DNA of 64,000 nt. Source: Gordius sp. MW1. Lineage: Eukaryota; Nematomorpha; Gordioida; Gordea; Gordiidae. Below the pieces are notes generated by a model, which saw only the letters and a program-made list of their open reading frames with translations, was not told the origin of the DNA and did no database searches. Every line of letters begins with the position of its first letter. The stretch's first letter is position 1. Location of the stretch: assembly GCA_964036665.1 (NCBI GenBank), contig OZ038528.1, positions 24,353,245 to 24,417,244 of the forward strand. The letters are read 5' to 3'. Positions 12,490 through 27,100 of the stretch are shown one piece after another. The translations under genes and the position numbers were made by a program.

Positions 12490-13395
12490 AATTGGTATTA
12501 GATCACCGCGACAGATAGCATTAGGATCTTGGCACCCCGACCCACATATCTCCGGCATAACATCCCTCCCAGACCCGCACTTCCAGGAAGCTCTCCACAT
12601 GTGGGATGCAGACAAGCTCGAGTAGGCCGAAGGACCACTCGGAGTGATACAAAAGGAATGGGACCTTCCCATTATAACACGTTCCGTAGCTTATCCATCA
12701 TCGACCGAACTATCTCAGGGAATACTCCTTTTCAATTGGGCCTGTTCCAAGAGCGGTGACGAATGGCTGAAACAATCCCGACGAATTCGGGACTCCATAT
12801 GTTGGGGAGGAGTTACGAATTGCCATAGGCCTCCGTCTCGGCTGCGACATCGTATTCCCTTTGGTATGCGATTTCTGCAAACAACCGGTTGAACCCAATG
12901 GACATCATCCCTTTATTGCGAATACAGCAAACACCAAAACCCCAGGCACACGGCGATCATCAAAATCATCGGCCAGTACCTTAGGAAGGCAGGCTATCCA
13001 AACACCATGGAGCCTGTCGGCCTTAGCACAACCAACGGGAAACACCAGATGGCGTCACACTCATTCCATGGCCTTGTGGAATAAAGCTCACTTGAGACTT
13101 TACCAGGGTTAACATTGCCCCATCCACATCCTCTGTTGACCTTGTAGTCAGTGCAGAGAAAAGAAAGGCAAAACACTCCTCCCTCGCGGACACGGTATTC
13201 ATTCCTGTTGCAGCCACCACAACCGAATACTTAGGTATTGAAGCTCTCACTCTATTGAAACATACTGGAAAAGCGATCTCTAAAGTCTCATTAGATTTTA
13301 AAGAGTACTTTTTTTATCAGGCCAGAGATCACAAAAGAAATCGTTAAATCCAACACGATTTCCATATACGGATCAATGCCATCCGTATAGTTATA
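12490..13395 (+). pseudogene. Non-LTR retrotransposon C-terminal fragment (restriction-like endonuclease type)
   Basis: A 5'-truncated, frame-broken piece of the same element family as 51030-53777. In scattered frames I read '(V)IQKEWDLPI', a GLRLGCD-like stretch, a zinc-finger-like C-x2-C...H-H segment around 12850-12920, the 'PWSLSALAQPTGNTRW' region and the 'LGIEALTLL' tail. The last ~200 bp, including 'ggatcaatgccatccgt', aligns with the reverse complement of 31388-31640, so it is probably the shared 3' end. Several frameshifts make it inactive. The family call (RLE-type, Utopia/R2-like) rests on similarity with the longer copy. Confidence 0.65.
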
Positions 13396-13399
13396 GCAC

Positions 13400-15052
13400 G
13401 TTTTGTTTTTTAGTCGTGAATGCATTTTCTTTATTTCTATATAAACATATTGTAATTAAAAAACTGCTTAATATATCAAGATAATTACTGTATTATAATA
13501 TCAATATTTGAAAAACCTTATAAAAACGTAAATATTAAAACATTTTTATAATTTTTTTTTAAATTTTTGATGGAAACAGCCATGAATTTAATTTTTAGGA
13601 CCACTTATGCTCAAGTGAATAAATCGTAATTGTTTAGTCTATAAATTTAATAACTTATGGATAAAAATATTATGAATAAACTTCTTTTCTAGGATTATTT
13701 GCTGAAAATATCAATTAAGATGAGAATGCTCTAATATTATTTCAGTGAAAACGATTAATATGTCTGCTAATATCACTCCGAATCACCAGAGAATAAACCG
13801 GAAACTTTTTAGACATTTAATCAAAAGTTTTAGAAAAAAAATGTGATATCTCTAAGTAGGCCCTATCCTATATTACTAAAAATATTAACTCACATTAAAT
13901 AGCATGTTTTATTAGATAAAGTAATTTAAATATTGTTGTTATTTATGCGTTAAACAAAAAACATGAAATTTTGTTCCAATATAAATTGTTCGATTCAATT
14001 AAACCCACAAAAAACAGATTTTTCAAAAAATGGACACAATATTATTGGTTTAATTCAGGATTCGGGGATGTAGCGAGAATTTGAATTTGGGCGGAGGGGG
14101 GGAGGAGAGCAAATTTTTAAAAATAATTTAAAGGGATGGGGCAGAAATAACACCAAAGATTATTTCTTTAAATTCTTATTCCTTTGCAAAATATTGATGG
14201 AAAGGAGTCCATAAATTTATTTGTTCTTTTAATTATTTTAACTATTTATTAATTCTTATCATTGATTTTACATGTAATTTTTTTTATTTAAGAAATTTGA
14301 AATTGTAGGATAAATACAGTGTTTTCTAAATTTTAATAATTCATAATAATGTCGCGATCTTAAGTATACCTCCCAAATATTTGAACCTTAATAAGACACT
14401 ATGTGAATACATAGTTTTTTCATATGCATTTTTCACATTAAAAGCTGGGTTGACAGGTCCATTCAAATATATTATAATTTCTATAATTGTGCAATATAAA
14501 AAAATACACGAGTCTATTCTGTATTCGATGAATAACTATTTAATGGCAAAGTTAGTTAGTATTGGAAGGAAATTATTTGAAACAAAAATTTGATTACATT
14601 GATTTTTGTCACAAATTAAAATACGTGCACTTTATTTAAGTTTAAAACCTTATGTTTCCTATAATAATATTGCTTTTATTGTTGTTTTTACAACTTTTTA
14701 ATATCTACAAATACAAATTCACCCCGAGGGGGGGGGGTGATTGGCCCGCCCCCATAAAAGTAAAAAGGGGGGCTATCTGCTCGAGTTTACTGCTCGGGCT
14801 ATCTGCTCTATGCTTAAAAAGATTTAGTTGTTTCGACTCGCCGCTCGAGCATTTTTAAGCTACTGTTCTGCCTACTGCATCAAACAGGGAGCACCCATTG
14901 TGCTAACGAGCATATTAAACAGCTCAGTGTGCGTGCTTGCGTTTGGAGTTGAAGTAGTTAGCAATTTAACTCAAAATATGGTTAATATTTTTTTATAAAT
15001 TTTGTAACTTTGTCTTAAACTTCATTCAGCCGTAACATCTGTTTTAATACGC
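13400..15052. other. Upstream region of WLS, no gene seen
   Basis: AT-rich sequence with a weak G-rich segment near 14060-14130 that may be a worn family B piece. I could not identify a core promoter; the 5'UTR of WLS presumably lies within the last few hundred bases. Confidence 0.4.
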
Positions 15053-15158
15053 ATGGCTGGAACTGTTCTTGAAAGATTAAGTGGGAAAAAACTATTTGTG
15101 CTATGCTTATTCTTATTTAGTTGTTTATTCGTCTGTTTTCTAATTGGAGGGCTTATAG
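15053..15158 (+). CDS. WLS: WLS exon 1
   Basis: Start codon and first membrane span ([20 protein letters not shown]). It ends after codon position 1, with donor gtataa. Confidence 0.93.
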
Positions 15159-18100
15159 GTATAAAAAATAAAGTATAGAATTATTGTTTTAAATTAAACT
15201 TTTTAATTTAAATATATTTTAAATTTATTTTTTAAACAGCTCCTGCTCCAACTAATGCCCAACAAATACTTGGTACAACTTGTCTCGATAAAGAAAAAAT
15301 TTTCAACAATAAATCTGGGTTAATATTCCTTAGGCCATCTAGTAAATCAAATTGTGAATTTTTTGATATGGATCAAATGGATGAAACTGACCTCAAATAT
15401 AAAAACATAGAACCTGAGGATGTAATATTCGTTTTTCAGGTATTAAATTAAATATTATTTATTAGATTAAAATTACTTAGTTAGTTATATAGATTGTTAT
15501 TGATATGTATGTTGGTTAACTAATTTGGAAATTTATTAACCTTTTTAGATATGGTCATTTTTGCTTTAATAATTAAAAGGTATAATTGCAAAATTAGGCT
15601 TTAAATTCTATTATGAAATATTCTAAGCTCTTTAACATTGAAAGTTATGCCATCACATACCCATACATTCAGAATTTCCAATACATTTTATGTATACTTA
15701 TTCCTTGGTAGTGAAATCACCACTTTTATGAGAATAATAATAAAAAACAAGATCTTAATCAATTAAATATGCGAGAATAAGTTTTTATTATTAATTTAAA
15801 ACTCAATACTGTGCATTTTAACAATTACCATCACTTTGAAGGATTATAGATTGTTCATTTAATGTATCTTATTCACTTTGCAGTATTTAAATAAATAAAC
15901 TTTGTGTTGTGATAAATTTATAGGTTTATTTTTTCTTATTTTGGAAGAATTTTTAGCTGTTGTTCATTATATTATTATGTCGTAAGTCTTGGGCAAGTGA
16001 CAAAAAATTTTTACAAGCTCATGTTTATTTATTTAATGGTATCAGGAAAGTGTATATATAATTTTGTGTTAATGTTTTCAATAATTTCTTATCAGCTTCA
16101 ATATTCATTTTGTACAATAAATTGATGGCTTAGAATGTTTTGACTATTACAAATTTTCAAAATTTAAATAAAACCTGGTAAAAAATAAGGCTGACAGGAT
16201 AGAAAAAGGGGTTTTTCCCTACAATTAAGCAATAATAAAAATAATAATGAATCAAAATATATACTATATTTATAAATTATAGAAAGTTCTGAAAGTTTTT
16301 TAAGCGATTGATACTAAAAATTCTAAATCAAAAATTGAAATAGATCATTTGACCCCCGCATAATAGGCTTAATGTTAAATATCATTTTAATGGTAATTAA
16401 TTGCTAGGCAATTTATGGGTTAGTTTTTGGGTGTCCCTCCTGTCTCCGTCTGTTCTGTCTAATTTGTAATTTTTTAATAATTCCAGTGGAAACTTATAAA
16501 GGTTTTAATGGCTATGGACTAGTATCGTTAACGGTCGACTCTTGCCTGTTTTTAAACTTTAGACTAAGTTTAGAGGGCGACTAAGAAAAACTGACCAAAA
16601 AATTTTTGGTCTGTTTATGTTTAGTGGGCTAAAACTAAAGGTCGATCAAAAAAACCTAGCCATTCTTACACTACTATGGGCTTATGCTTCTGTAAAAGGC
16701 TCTGCTATTATTTTGTTCTCATTTAGACTAGCTAATGACCGTTGGCTAGCTTTAATTTTTTCGACCTCGCCGGAGCCCTAATTCCATTTTTGTTTTTGGG
16801 ATTGATTTATTTATACCACGTTTTACTCTATGATTTAATTTAAATGAGATTAAGTTAGATTTATATCAAACACAATTAAAATTTTTTTTAGGTACCATTC
16901 ATTTTTTTACTGTAAAAACATATTTCAGCTAATATATGCCAGTTACTACATGGCTAATTTAGTAACAACTTATAATTCACACATACATGACAGACGCGAG
17001 TTTTTTTTTCTGGGAGGACGGTTATAGATTTATATTCTTTTACTTTCGATACCTTCGCACATTGGATTGTAATAAGTAAAAGTTTTTTTTTCGAGATTTT
17101 TTTATTAGCAAATTTTAATTTTAATCTAAATTATAATTGTTACTTTTTTGTATTTAATAGGCCTTAGTTAGAAGCGGTGGGGACAATGGAGATTTTTGAA
17201 CTTTTATTATTGAAATTAAATCTATTCTGTCTTAGCTAGGATTAGAGCAAGTCATTTTTTTGAACCCGACTCGAAAGCGTTTCAAATTTTTTAACCCGAC
17301 CCAGACCCAGACCCAACATTCGGGTCGGGTTTCGGGTCAGCAGGCCTCTAGCTAGGATTATAAATAGAAAGTGAAAAAAAATAATTTAGGCATATAAAAT
17401 TTATCTAACCTCTTCCCCCCCCTCTCTTTTTAACTTATCTTGTAAGAGAATTTGACTATTATATAATGTGTCCTTTTATCTACAAGGTTAGAGGGGATGT
17501 GCCCAAACACTAGTATAATGGCTTAAGATAACATTGGTTAGCAAAACAAAAAGCGGGCCCGTCAAAATAATACATGATAGGCCCTGGCCGGCCCGTTAAT
17601 TTTATACAAAGCTCGAGCCCGGCCAATTTATTATGCTTTTTTTCAAATGGTAATTCTTTACTAAAATGTTTGATCAGTATATATGTATAATTTAAAAATG
17701 TTATATAAAAATAATCCTGTAAGAAAGCCCCGCCCCTAGTCGTGTTGAATATTTTCAGGCCCGCCCGAGCCCTCCGTTATTTATTTTTTGTGCACTCCAG
17801 GCCCGGCCCCCTACCAACATTGGCCGGGTTTTTAGGACCTTCCGCGGGCCGGGCCTGCCCGTGCAGATCTTTTCTAACCGGGATACATAAAACCATATAT
17901 GCCAAACAAAATAATTCTGGAAACCGTATGTAAGGTTGAAAAAAACGACGTTTTTTTGGGAATGAAATAACAAATTTATAAAATTTCAACCTATTTGAGA
18001 AAATATACTTAAAACTCATCCATCAATTATATTAACGGAATTAGAATTAGTAATTATATTTAAAATTATATATAATTAAATTGATTTTATAATATTTAAA

Positions 18101-21100
18101 CTGTTCCACATTGACCCGTTCTTGGTGTTTACCCGCTATAAGCTGATTTGTTTTACAAGCTAAAATTTCGGATGTCTATTACCACAAATTTATTTTCACA
18201 ATAATTTAAAAAATTCAGATCTAGTTCGGGAATAACTAGAAGATTTAGTTTTATTCATTGAGTTAATTTTGTGTGAGTGATATAATTAACAGTATTAGTT
18301 ATTGAAGATGAAATTTCATATCTATATTTTTTGTTAAATTTATTTTACAAAATTTGAAAAGCTAAAAATACGCAAAATATATTTTAATTTTTAATTATGA
18401 ATGTTATTAAAAATGTTATGCATGGGTCATTATGTGGGCTAATAATATTTTTGCCATTAGATTCCGTTGCCCAAAGATGGTCGAGATTTGGACATGTCCC
18501 GATGGTTTAACTCGATGCTTTCCATCCTCATGCTCGACATAGAATATCGGGAAGGCGTTAAGCTAAGTATGTTTTCTCAAATAATATTTTTCTTCAACGG
18601 TTGTTTTTAGTAAAATTATTATTATATCTAGTTTTAATATCGAAAATTGGTGCTCCGATATTGAGACATGAAGTCCTAAAGTGGACGAAATTGCAAAGTT
18701 GGTGTTTATGTGTTTAATAACGTTTTTTGAGGTTTAAATGCGTTAACTATGTTAGATTTTACTGAAAAAGGTTTTGCAACAATTGAGGCGGATTTCGAAA
18801 TTTTTGTATTGTAGGACTACTAATATGTGATTGATTTTTAGTTTTAACTAGTGTTGTAAGAGCGGCTGGGTTTTGTTTGGTCGACCTTTAGTTTTAGTCG
18901 GCTAAACAAAACAGACCAAAAGCTTAGTCGAAATTCGTAGTAAAGCAAAGGTCGACCGGACAAAACCCAGCCGCTCTTACAACACTAGTTTTAACTTCGT
19001 TGAATTATTTTATGACTTTAAAAAGGTATATGATGGTAATGGTATAACGCTTTTGACCTTGAAAAAACGCCTTCTATATTTATACCAGTAACTTAATAAT
19101 TTTTGGAATATTCTGACTTTTTTGCATTGAGTGCCATTCAAGCATGAGGCAATAATGGCATTATATTGTGCACTAGTTTTTGCGACACTTATACTATCTT
19201 TTTAGCCATACTAAAACTTTATTATTTTTAGAGAATACATAAATAATAATTAACCAGGGCCTTCGGCCCTGATGGGAAGGGGGAGGGGGGAAGGGAAGGG
19301 GGCAAGGGAAGGGGGAACGAAACTCATCTATACTCCGTATAAACGTAGCATATTTGCTATGCAATTTATGGGCGAGAAAGGTGGGAAGGGGCGAGAAAGG
19401 TGGGAAGGGGCGAGAATGCCTATAGGGGGGTATAAAATGCAAAATGATTAGTTAATTATTTATACAAATATTTAAAAAGTTAAATTTTTGTAAAACCTGC
19501 TATACAACATTTATTAATACTTTATTTGTTGAGGAATAAATTTTCTTTAATTAATTTTTATTTATCAACTTCTAAATTAATCAAAATGACGAAAGGAACG
19601 CAAATAGAGGGTGTGACCTTGGAAAAGCAGTAGTCATCCTTCCAAAACGTACCACTTTCAATTTAGATTTTTTATATTTAAACAATTTGGTGTAGGCGAC
19701 CCATAATTTACATAGACTCTATTCAAATCATGCGCATAGGTATAGTATAAACAAGATATTAAAAAACGAAAAAAATTTCAAATTAGGCCTTGGCCATTGG
19801 TCATTTTTTCCATCACTTTGGCCAGTGGTCATTTTTTCTAATGGTTAGACAGCCAAATAACTAGCCTATAATTATAATCTAAAAAAAAGTCGATTTTAAT
19901 CTCACTTTGGCCAGTGGTCATTTTTTCTAATGGTTAGACAGCCAAATAACTAGCCTATAATTATAATCTAAAAAAAAGTCGATTTTAATCTCACTTTGGC
20001 CAGTGGTCATTTTTTTTATTGGTCAGTAGCTAGCAAACGGTCAAATAGCCTATATTTAAAATATAGAAAAAAAATTTGATACACTTTGGCCAGTGGTCAT
20101 TTTATTCATTGGTCCGTAGCCAGGACACGGTCAAAAAGTCATATTATCAATGGTATTAACAAGAACAATATATTAATAAAAAAATAAAATAAAAAAATAT
20201 TTCCCTCTCCGGAATTCGAACCCACATCATTAGAGGCATAAGCCTTTGTGGGGGAGGGGCACAGGGACTCATATCAGTAAAGGCATAGGCCCTTGTAACG
20301 GGGGCATAGTTAATTATCAATGTTAACCCAATATACCAATTCAAAAAACAAAACAAAAAAATTTTAATTCACACTTTGGCCAATGGCTATTTTTTTCATT
20401 GGTCAGTAGCCAGGACACTCTCAAAAAGTCATATTATCAATGGTATTAACAAGAACAATATATTAATTTAAGTAAAAAAAATTTTGCCCTCTCCGGGTAT
20501 CGAACCAGCAATTAAGATACATGTTGGACCGACAACGGACGGACGGACGAACAACAAAAAGCGAGCCCATAAATTGCATAGCATAGCAATTAAAAGGAAG
20601 TTAAGAATTATAATTACTTGGAAAACATTCCATTGGCTAATTTGTTTTAAAAGGTGGAAGTGGAAGTGGGGGGTTTGACGTTAGAAAAGTTAGTTTTTTA
20701 CCGTTGAATCCCTTGAAAATCTTCGTACTCAAATTGCGATAAACGTTAAAATTATTTTTTAACCTTTAAATTTTTATCTAAGAAAAACAGACCAAAAAAC
20801 CTATGGTTTGTTTCTGTTTAGTCGATTAAAACTTAAGGTCGACCAAACAAAACCCAGCCGTTTACAATACTAGTCTAGACTACCTTTGTAACCAGCACGT
20901 TATCTAAAAGAACGATTGATTTATTTTTCCCCCGATATTTGTGAGTGACTATCAAAAATTGTGATTAATTTATTTAGTTAGTTTAAATAAATAATAACAT
21001 AGTATAAATACGGGGCTCGTGTTCACCACAGTTTAAATCAAAATATAGCGTACATGTCCGTGCCCAATTAATAATTCTGATGGTTGAGCCATTTGATAAG

Positions 21101-24100
21101 CCGAGTTTAAATAGACATTTTCGGCTTTTAATTGAATTATTATAGAAGATATTAACTTGCGAATTGACAGAAGGAGTTACTTTTGCATGATTGCGTCGCG
21201 AGAGGGTTTTGGTTAGTTCATTAATTGATTTGCTATGCAATTCTTATACAAACACTTTATATGTCCTAATTTAATTTACGAAAAACAAAGTGATTGCTAT
21301 CTATGTAAAGTGTAAACTATATTTTTTGCAAAAACAGGTCCTTAATTCGGTGTAGCCCTCCTTTGTAGTGCCCACTTTTCATATAAAAGTTCTTAATTTG
21401 CAAGAAGCTCCTAACTTGCCTTGCGCCCAGCTCATTTTATAAATGTACTAAACAAGCCGTAGTTTTAAGTTTTTGTTTTATATTTTTTTATGCCTTTCCT
21501 TCTAGTATGTCTCTGTGATTTTTATTATAAATATATATTCCTAATTTTTTTTTAGCTTTTTATTCATATAATTCACATTCGGTTCTATTTTCTCAAAAGC
21601 TTCAAAGTACATCAGAATCGAGGCTAAATTGGCTTACCGCAGTAAGTGGGAGGCTGCCCATAGGTGGACTCTTATGGCTCATTCCCTGCAGGACAGGTCC
21701 CTCAATTGTCGCATAGACGAACATCAGGTTTCATTTTGTTTGTGTGTGCAAAATTTCATTTATATACTATTTGACTTCAAGGAATTAATATTTTTTGATG
21801 CGATTTATATAGCTATAGGTTCATTCGTTTTTAAATGCTGGTTGGTAGGCTTTATAATTTTGATTTTATTTCTTATAATTTTTTTAGGTTCTTTTGAAAA
21901 TCTAGTTTATTTATTGTTAATTTATTTATCATATATTTTTAACGTATTTTATGTGTATATTTTGAACAAGTCTCATATTTGGGAGGGTCAAATATAGCTT
22001 AAAATTGGTGTGACGTTTTTTTCTCCTAAACGACAGGAGGGATTTAATCCCGGATTTTTTAAATGTTCCCTAGGTTTTTACAAATATTATAATTGCCCTT
22101 AGAATTTTAACATATTTTTAAACCTATGGTTTAAGTTTATTATAACCCATGTGAGACTTTAATACTTGATAGCTTTAAAAAATGGGTATCTTTTTTCGAT
22201 TTTTGACACAGGGATACCGTTCGTTTGTTCCGAATTATGAAAATAATGTAATTATAACTGTTAAAATTGCCTGTATAATTTATTTCCTCTCGAAATTTAG
22301 AAAGTGGAAGGTTACTACTACAATTGCTCAACGCTCCCCTTTTTCGAACTGGGCAACGTGTACCATGATTATTACCTGGTAAATCTCCGCATACCCGTCG
22401 ATGTTCGGGCCGGTATTAATACGGGAATCGGAAAAGTTAAAGACGTGTGGCTCGTGGTAATAAACTCCCTCCTGCCCTATTAGTGAAAAACTTTGTTCAC
22501 GATTAGACTAAAATAACAGGAAAGACAGGCACGGGCGTAGCCAGGATTGGATTTAGGGGGGGGGCAATAATGATTTAAAGAGGGGCAAAATGATTATTTT
22601 TGAATTTGCCATAATTTTTTATACATTTAGACAAATTTTGGATTTAGATGCCCCCCCTCTTGGTTACGCCCATGTAACCCACGCATTTTTATGTTTTTGT
22701 TTTCAACTTTGATTAGATTTTAACTGAAAATTTTGGACTTTTTGCCTTATGTATGAAGATTCTCCCTCAAACCCATATTATTTTTTATTTTCATTTGGAA
22801 AGATCACTTTTAGCCTCGCCCTCTTATTTACAAATTTCGGCTAATTCCAGGGCCTAGCTAAGTGGGGGGGGGCGTATGGAGGGGCGGCTGCCCCCCTCTA
22901 AATCCAAAAATTTGTTGAGATTTATTAAAATTATGGCAAAAAAATTTAAAAAATGTTAATTTTGCCCCCCTCCCTTTTAATTCGAAGGCTGGCTACGTCC
23001 ATGGCTAATCCGAGCACTGTTTTATTTTAAATAAAATACGTTTTATAATGCGTTATTCGTTAGGAAATACATCAAAACGGTGGATTTACAAGGGTGTGGT
23101 TCGCTCTGAAAACCATTTGGTGGCCAACCGTCTTTCTCACCGCTGTTTGGTATTGGAATCGAATCCGTAAACTAGCTAGACCAGCATCTTTGCTCGACAA
23201 AACGCTTTTAGCCCTGGCTGGTGCCACCACTCTGCTAAACAGTACTTTACCCTTTTCGCCTCTTTTAACGGCTTAAAATGTGGAAAAATGAGAAAAAAAT
23301 TATTTTAGTCTCTTTTGATGGGACTTATTATTTAGAATTATTTAAAGTGTTTAAAATTAAATTATAATTACATTTCGTCCTTATAAAGGACATCTTAAAA
23401 AATATTCGGTTAGAAGGGTCAAATCATCTGATATTTTAATCTCACTCTAAAAACGTTTGCATTGACTGATCTTATTTTCCAATGGAAAATTTGTTATTTT
23501 TTGCCACCATCTTCATCAACGATCGTGAACGTTTTTGAAAATATTATAATTTCTTTATTTTTGACCGTATTATGGATTTTTTAGATATTCTAAGACAACA
23601 AAATTTTTAGATATTTTATGGTAGAAATGATAAAGTACCTCGGTTTAATTCGAGTAATTGTCTTTAAGGTGTTTTCTAATCTTTTTTTTGTCAAGAGGAT
23701 ATAGGAATTTCTTGATGTTTCATTGCCGATAAATTGTTTTTTATAACGCTTGAACGTTATTTTAATTTCTTCTTAATTTAATTAAGTTTTTTTGGCTCTT
23801 TGAAGTGAAGTTAACCGTGCTATATTACCGGATGAATTATCCGGATTGAAAATTAATAAGTAGACAATTTGTCGCATATTCACTAAAGTATTTTAGACTG
23901 TAGCAACAGAGGCTGCTATAAAATTACACCTAAACTTTAACATCTAGGCTCTAAATTTGTAAAAATAAGCGACTTCGATAACCGATAAATTTGAAAGATC
24001 AATTAGATTTATAATTAACTTATAATTTGCATCGCCTAATTGACTTTCGTTAAAAAGGTTCATATATAATTTTACCTGATAAAAGCATTTTAACATTAAA

Positions 24101-27100
24101 AAAATTAATTAACAAGTTGGACAGGAGGGACCGACGGACAACCAAAGCGAGCCCATAAATTGCATAACACTTAATATGCCGAAAGCTAAATATTATTAAT
24201 TGTTTGGTTATTAATTGCTATGCAATTTATGGGCTCGCTTTTGGTTGTCCGTCCGTCCGTCCTGTCCTGTCCAACTTGTAATTTTTCAGTAGTTGTTGTG
24301 CACACTTCTACGGGTTTTTTATGGTTGTGCACTAATGCTTCTGTATAATTCACAATGCATTATGTTATTTGTATAGCTCCCATCGATTGGTTTATCTTGT
24401 GGTTCGACATGCCTTACATGCTCTTTTACAGCGACATCAGACAAGGCCTCTTCTATTTGGTCCTCTTCGTTTTTTGGGTCATCTTTGCCGGAGAACATTT
24501 AATAGTAAGTTCCCCTTTCCTTGAAATCATCTGGTTAAATCAGAATTGAATTGTATATGATTTTAGCTAATTTTTGAGGCATAGTTGATTTTAAAATTAT
24601 TTCTGCATAATATTAAGATCATTTAGTTTAAAGTTTGTTTTTTATTTTTCCAGTTTTCTATATTTTGAAATTTTTTAATGTTTTAAATTCTAAAGCACCT
24701 CGAAAAAACATAACTGTGTATGTTGAAACACCCCAAATTGTGTATACTATAACCTTTTGGTATCAATTTTGTTGAAGTTTACTTTGGAAACATTAGATAT
24801 CTTGTTATAAATAAGTTTTGTTTTTGATGTAAATTATTAAATTGATTATTTACAATAAAGGATGATGTGCCCCGAAATCGGCTCTCCGCTTATTGGAAGC
24901 ACTTGGGTGGCGTTTGCTTCGGTTGTTTATGCTTGTTCGTTTTCGAGTTATGCGAAAGGTGAATGCTAAACAAACTTTGCCCATTTTCCAACTCTGAGCT
25001 CCAATTTTTAAATGTTTAAATATAGATTTATAAAATCAAAACATCTAAATATAACGTGTTTATAGATATCTTTCAATATTTTGATCAGTTTTATATAGAA
25101 ATCTGTTGGATTAGGCATTTAAAGCATATAAAAAATCAAATTTTTCTGGATAAGTTCATCTATAATCGAATTGATTTAATACTTACTTCTAGTGCTATAA
25201 AAACCGCTGGGTTTTGTTTGGTGGATCCTTGGTTTTAGCCGCCTAAACATGAACAGATTAAAGGTTTCTTGGTGTCTGTTATTCTTAGTCGCTAAGCGGC
25301 CCAATGGTTTTTTGGTCGAGCCTTTGGCGACCAAAACCGAAGGTCGACCAAACCTTTTTACAACACTACAGTCCCTTCTATGGAATGATTAAAACTTGCT
25401 TTTAGGGGCGTAGAATTGAGGGATCCATTTTTTAGTTTATGGGCCACGGAGGTTGGTACTCGGGTGGCTTTAGCCTTCATCAGCGTAGCCGGGATTTGTG
25501 CTGCCCTTTACTTCACCTTCCTCTGCTACATGATATATTGCGTGTTCAAAAACATTAGCAAGAAAAGGCTGTACTTGCCCCAAATGGCTAAACCCATTAA
25601 ACTCAAATACGAGGTTTATCTTAAATATATTAATTTTTATATTTAATTGTTATGCAATTTATGGGCTCGCTTTTGGTTGTCCATCCTGTCCTGTCCAAAT
25701 TGTAATTTTTCAGTAATTGCCGTGGAAGCAGCTTTTTATACGGGTTTTTGATGCCTGTGGACTTATGCTTCTGTAATTAAGACTTTTATTTTGCTTTCGT
25801 AAATAGACTTGCTAATGACCGCTGGTTGACTTCAATTTTTTCGACCTCGCTCGAGCTTTAATTCCATTGTTTTTGTGCCCTACTGATTACCTTTACTAAT
25901 GAATTTCTTTGGGGAACTTGTCTACGTTGTTGCTAAATTAGTTAATCTTGTATTTTTTGTCAAATATTGATTGCTATGAAATTTAGATTGGTCCGTCCTG
26001 TCCTGTCCAATTTTTACTTTTATTTGATTGCTATGAAAATTTATGCCTATGATTTTTTGCACCCCCCCCCCCCCCCTCCCTTTCTTCTTTTGAATTGCAT
26101 AGCAAATGTACTAGGTTTATATGAAGTATAATTGAGTTTTGTAAGAGCACTACCTCACAACAAGGAGCAAGTCCAAATGTAATATTAATATTAAATAGTA
26201 AAACACTAGACAAATTGGTAATCAGGCGGGCCCATAAACAATAATGGAATTTGGGTTCGGGCAAGGTCGAAAAAAGTAAAGCCAGTCAGCGGTCATTAGC
26301 TAGCATATTAGCTTGCGCTAGCAAAATAAAAGTATCTTACAGAAGCATATGTCCACAGCCATTAAAAACACGTATAAGTATCGTATCCGGAGATACGAAG
26401 ATGAAGATATCTTCCCACACCCCCCCCCCCCCCCCCCATCTCATCTTATTCAAAAGTTAAGAGTTCAACACGCGGTACAACTCTTTTGATCTTACACGTT
26501 GTACACTCATAGCGTAGACCATTATTCTTTTACATTTAATTTCTAGTACGCGTATGTTACCCCCCCCCCCCCCCCGACGTGCTTATACGTTTGTGTTATT
26601 TATTTCTTCCCCATATATGATTGTTGATCAACGCATCAGTGATTTTTGATATACGGGTGTCATAGTATTGATAATTTTGATATCGTTGATTAATATATAT
26701 TTTTGATGTGAGATTGAATCAAATAAAAGGTGTACTAAAGTCGATAAAAGTACTTTATATTAAGGCGGTGGGGACGTGTAATCTTGTTGTCCACCGCCGG
26801 GGCATCACCCAATTTAAAGCTGTAAATTCATCTAAAATAAATGCCTTATGATTGCCCCAATAAGCGACTGGTTCGATTCCACCTTTCCGGCGCCAATATC
26901 GTATTCCTGGAGAATAGCGATTTAACTATTAAAAAGAGAGTATTGAATGAAGGGGAATCATCAGGATTAATTATCGAGGAAGAATAGAGGAATATTATTG
27001 GGGCGATTATAAGGCATTTAATTTAGATGAATTTACAGCTTTAAATTGGGTGATGCCCCGGCGGTGGACAACAAGATTACACGTCTCCACCGCCTTAATA

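Noticed and set aside
17742-18019. Overlapping + and - frames over a GC-richer patch (cggcccg-rich)
   Set aside because: No recognised domain; the patch resembles the family C type of cccg/gggc repeats and the frames conflict.
21629-21997. 122-residue frame starting TTGGCTTAC
   Set aside because: Its first part is WLS exon 4; the rest is translated intron after the gtttca donor at 21728.
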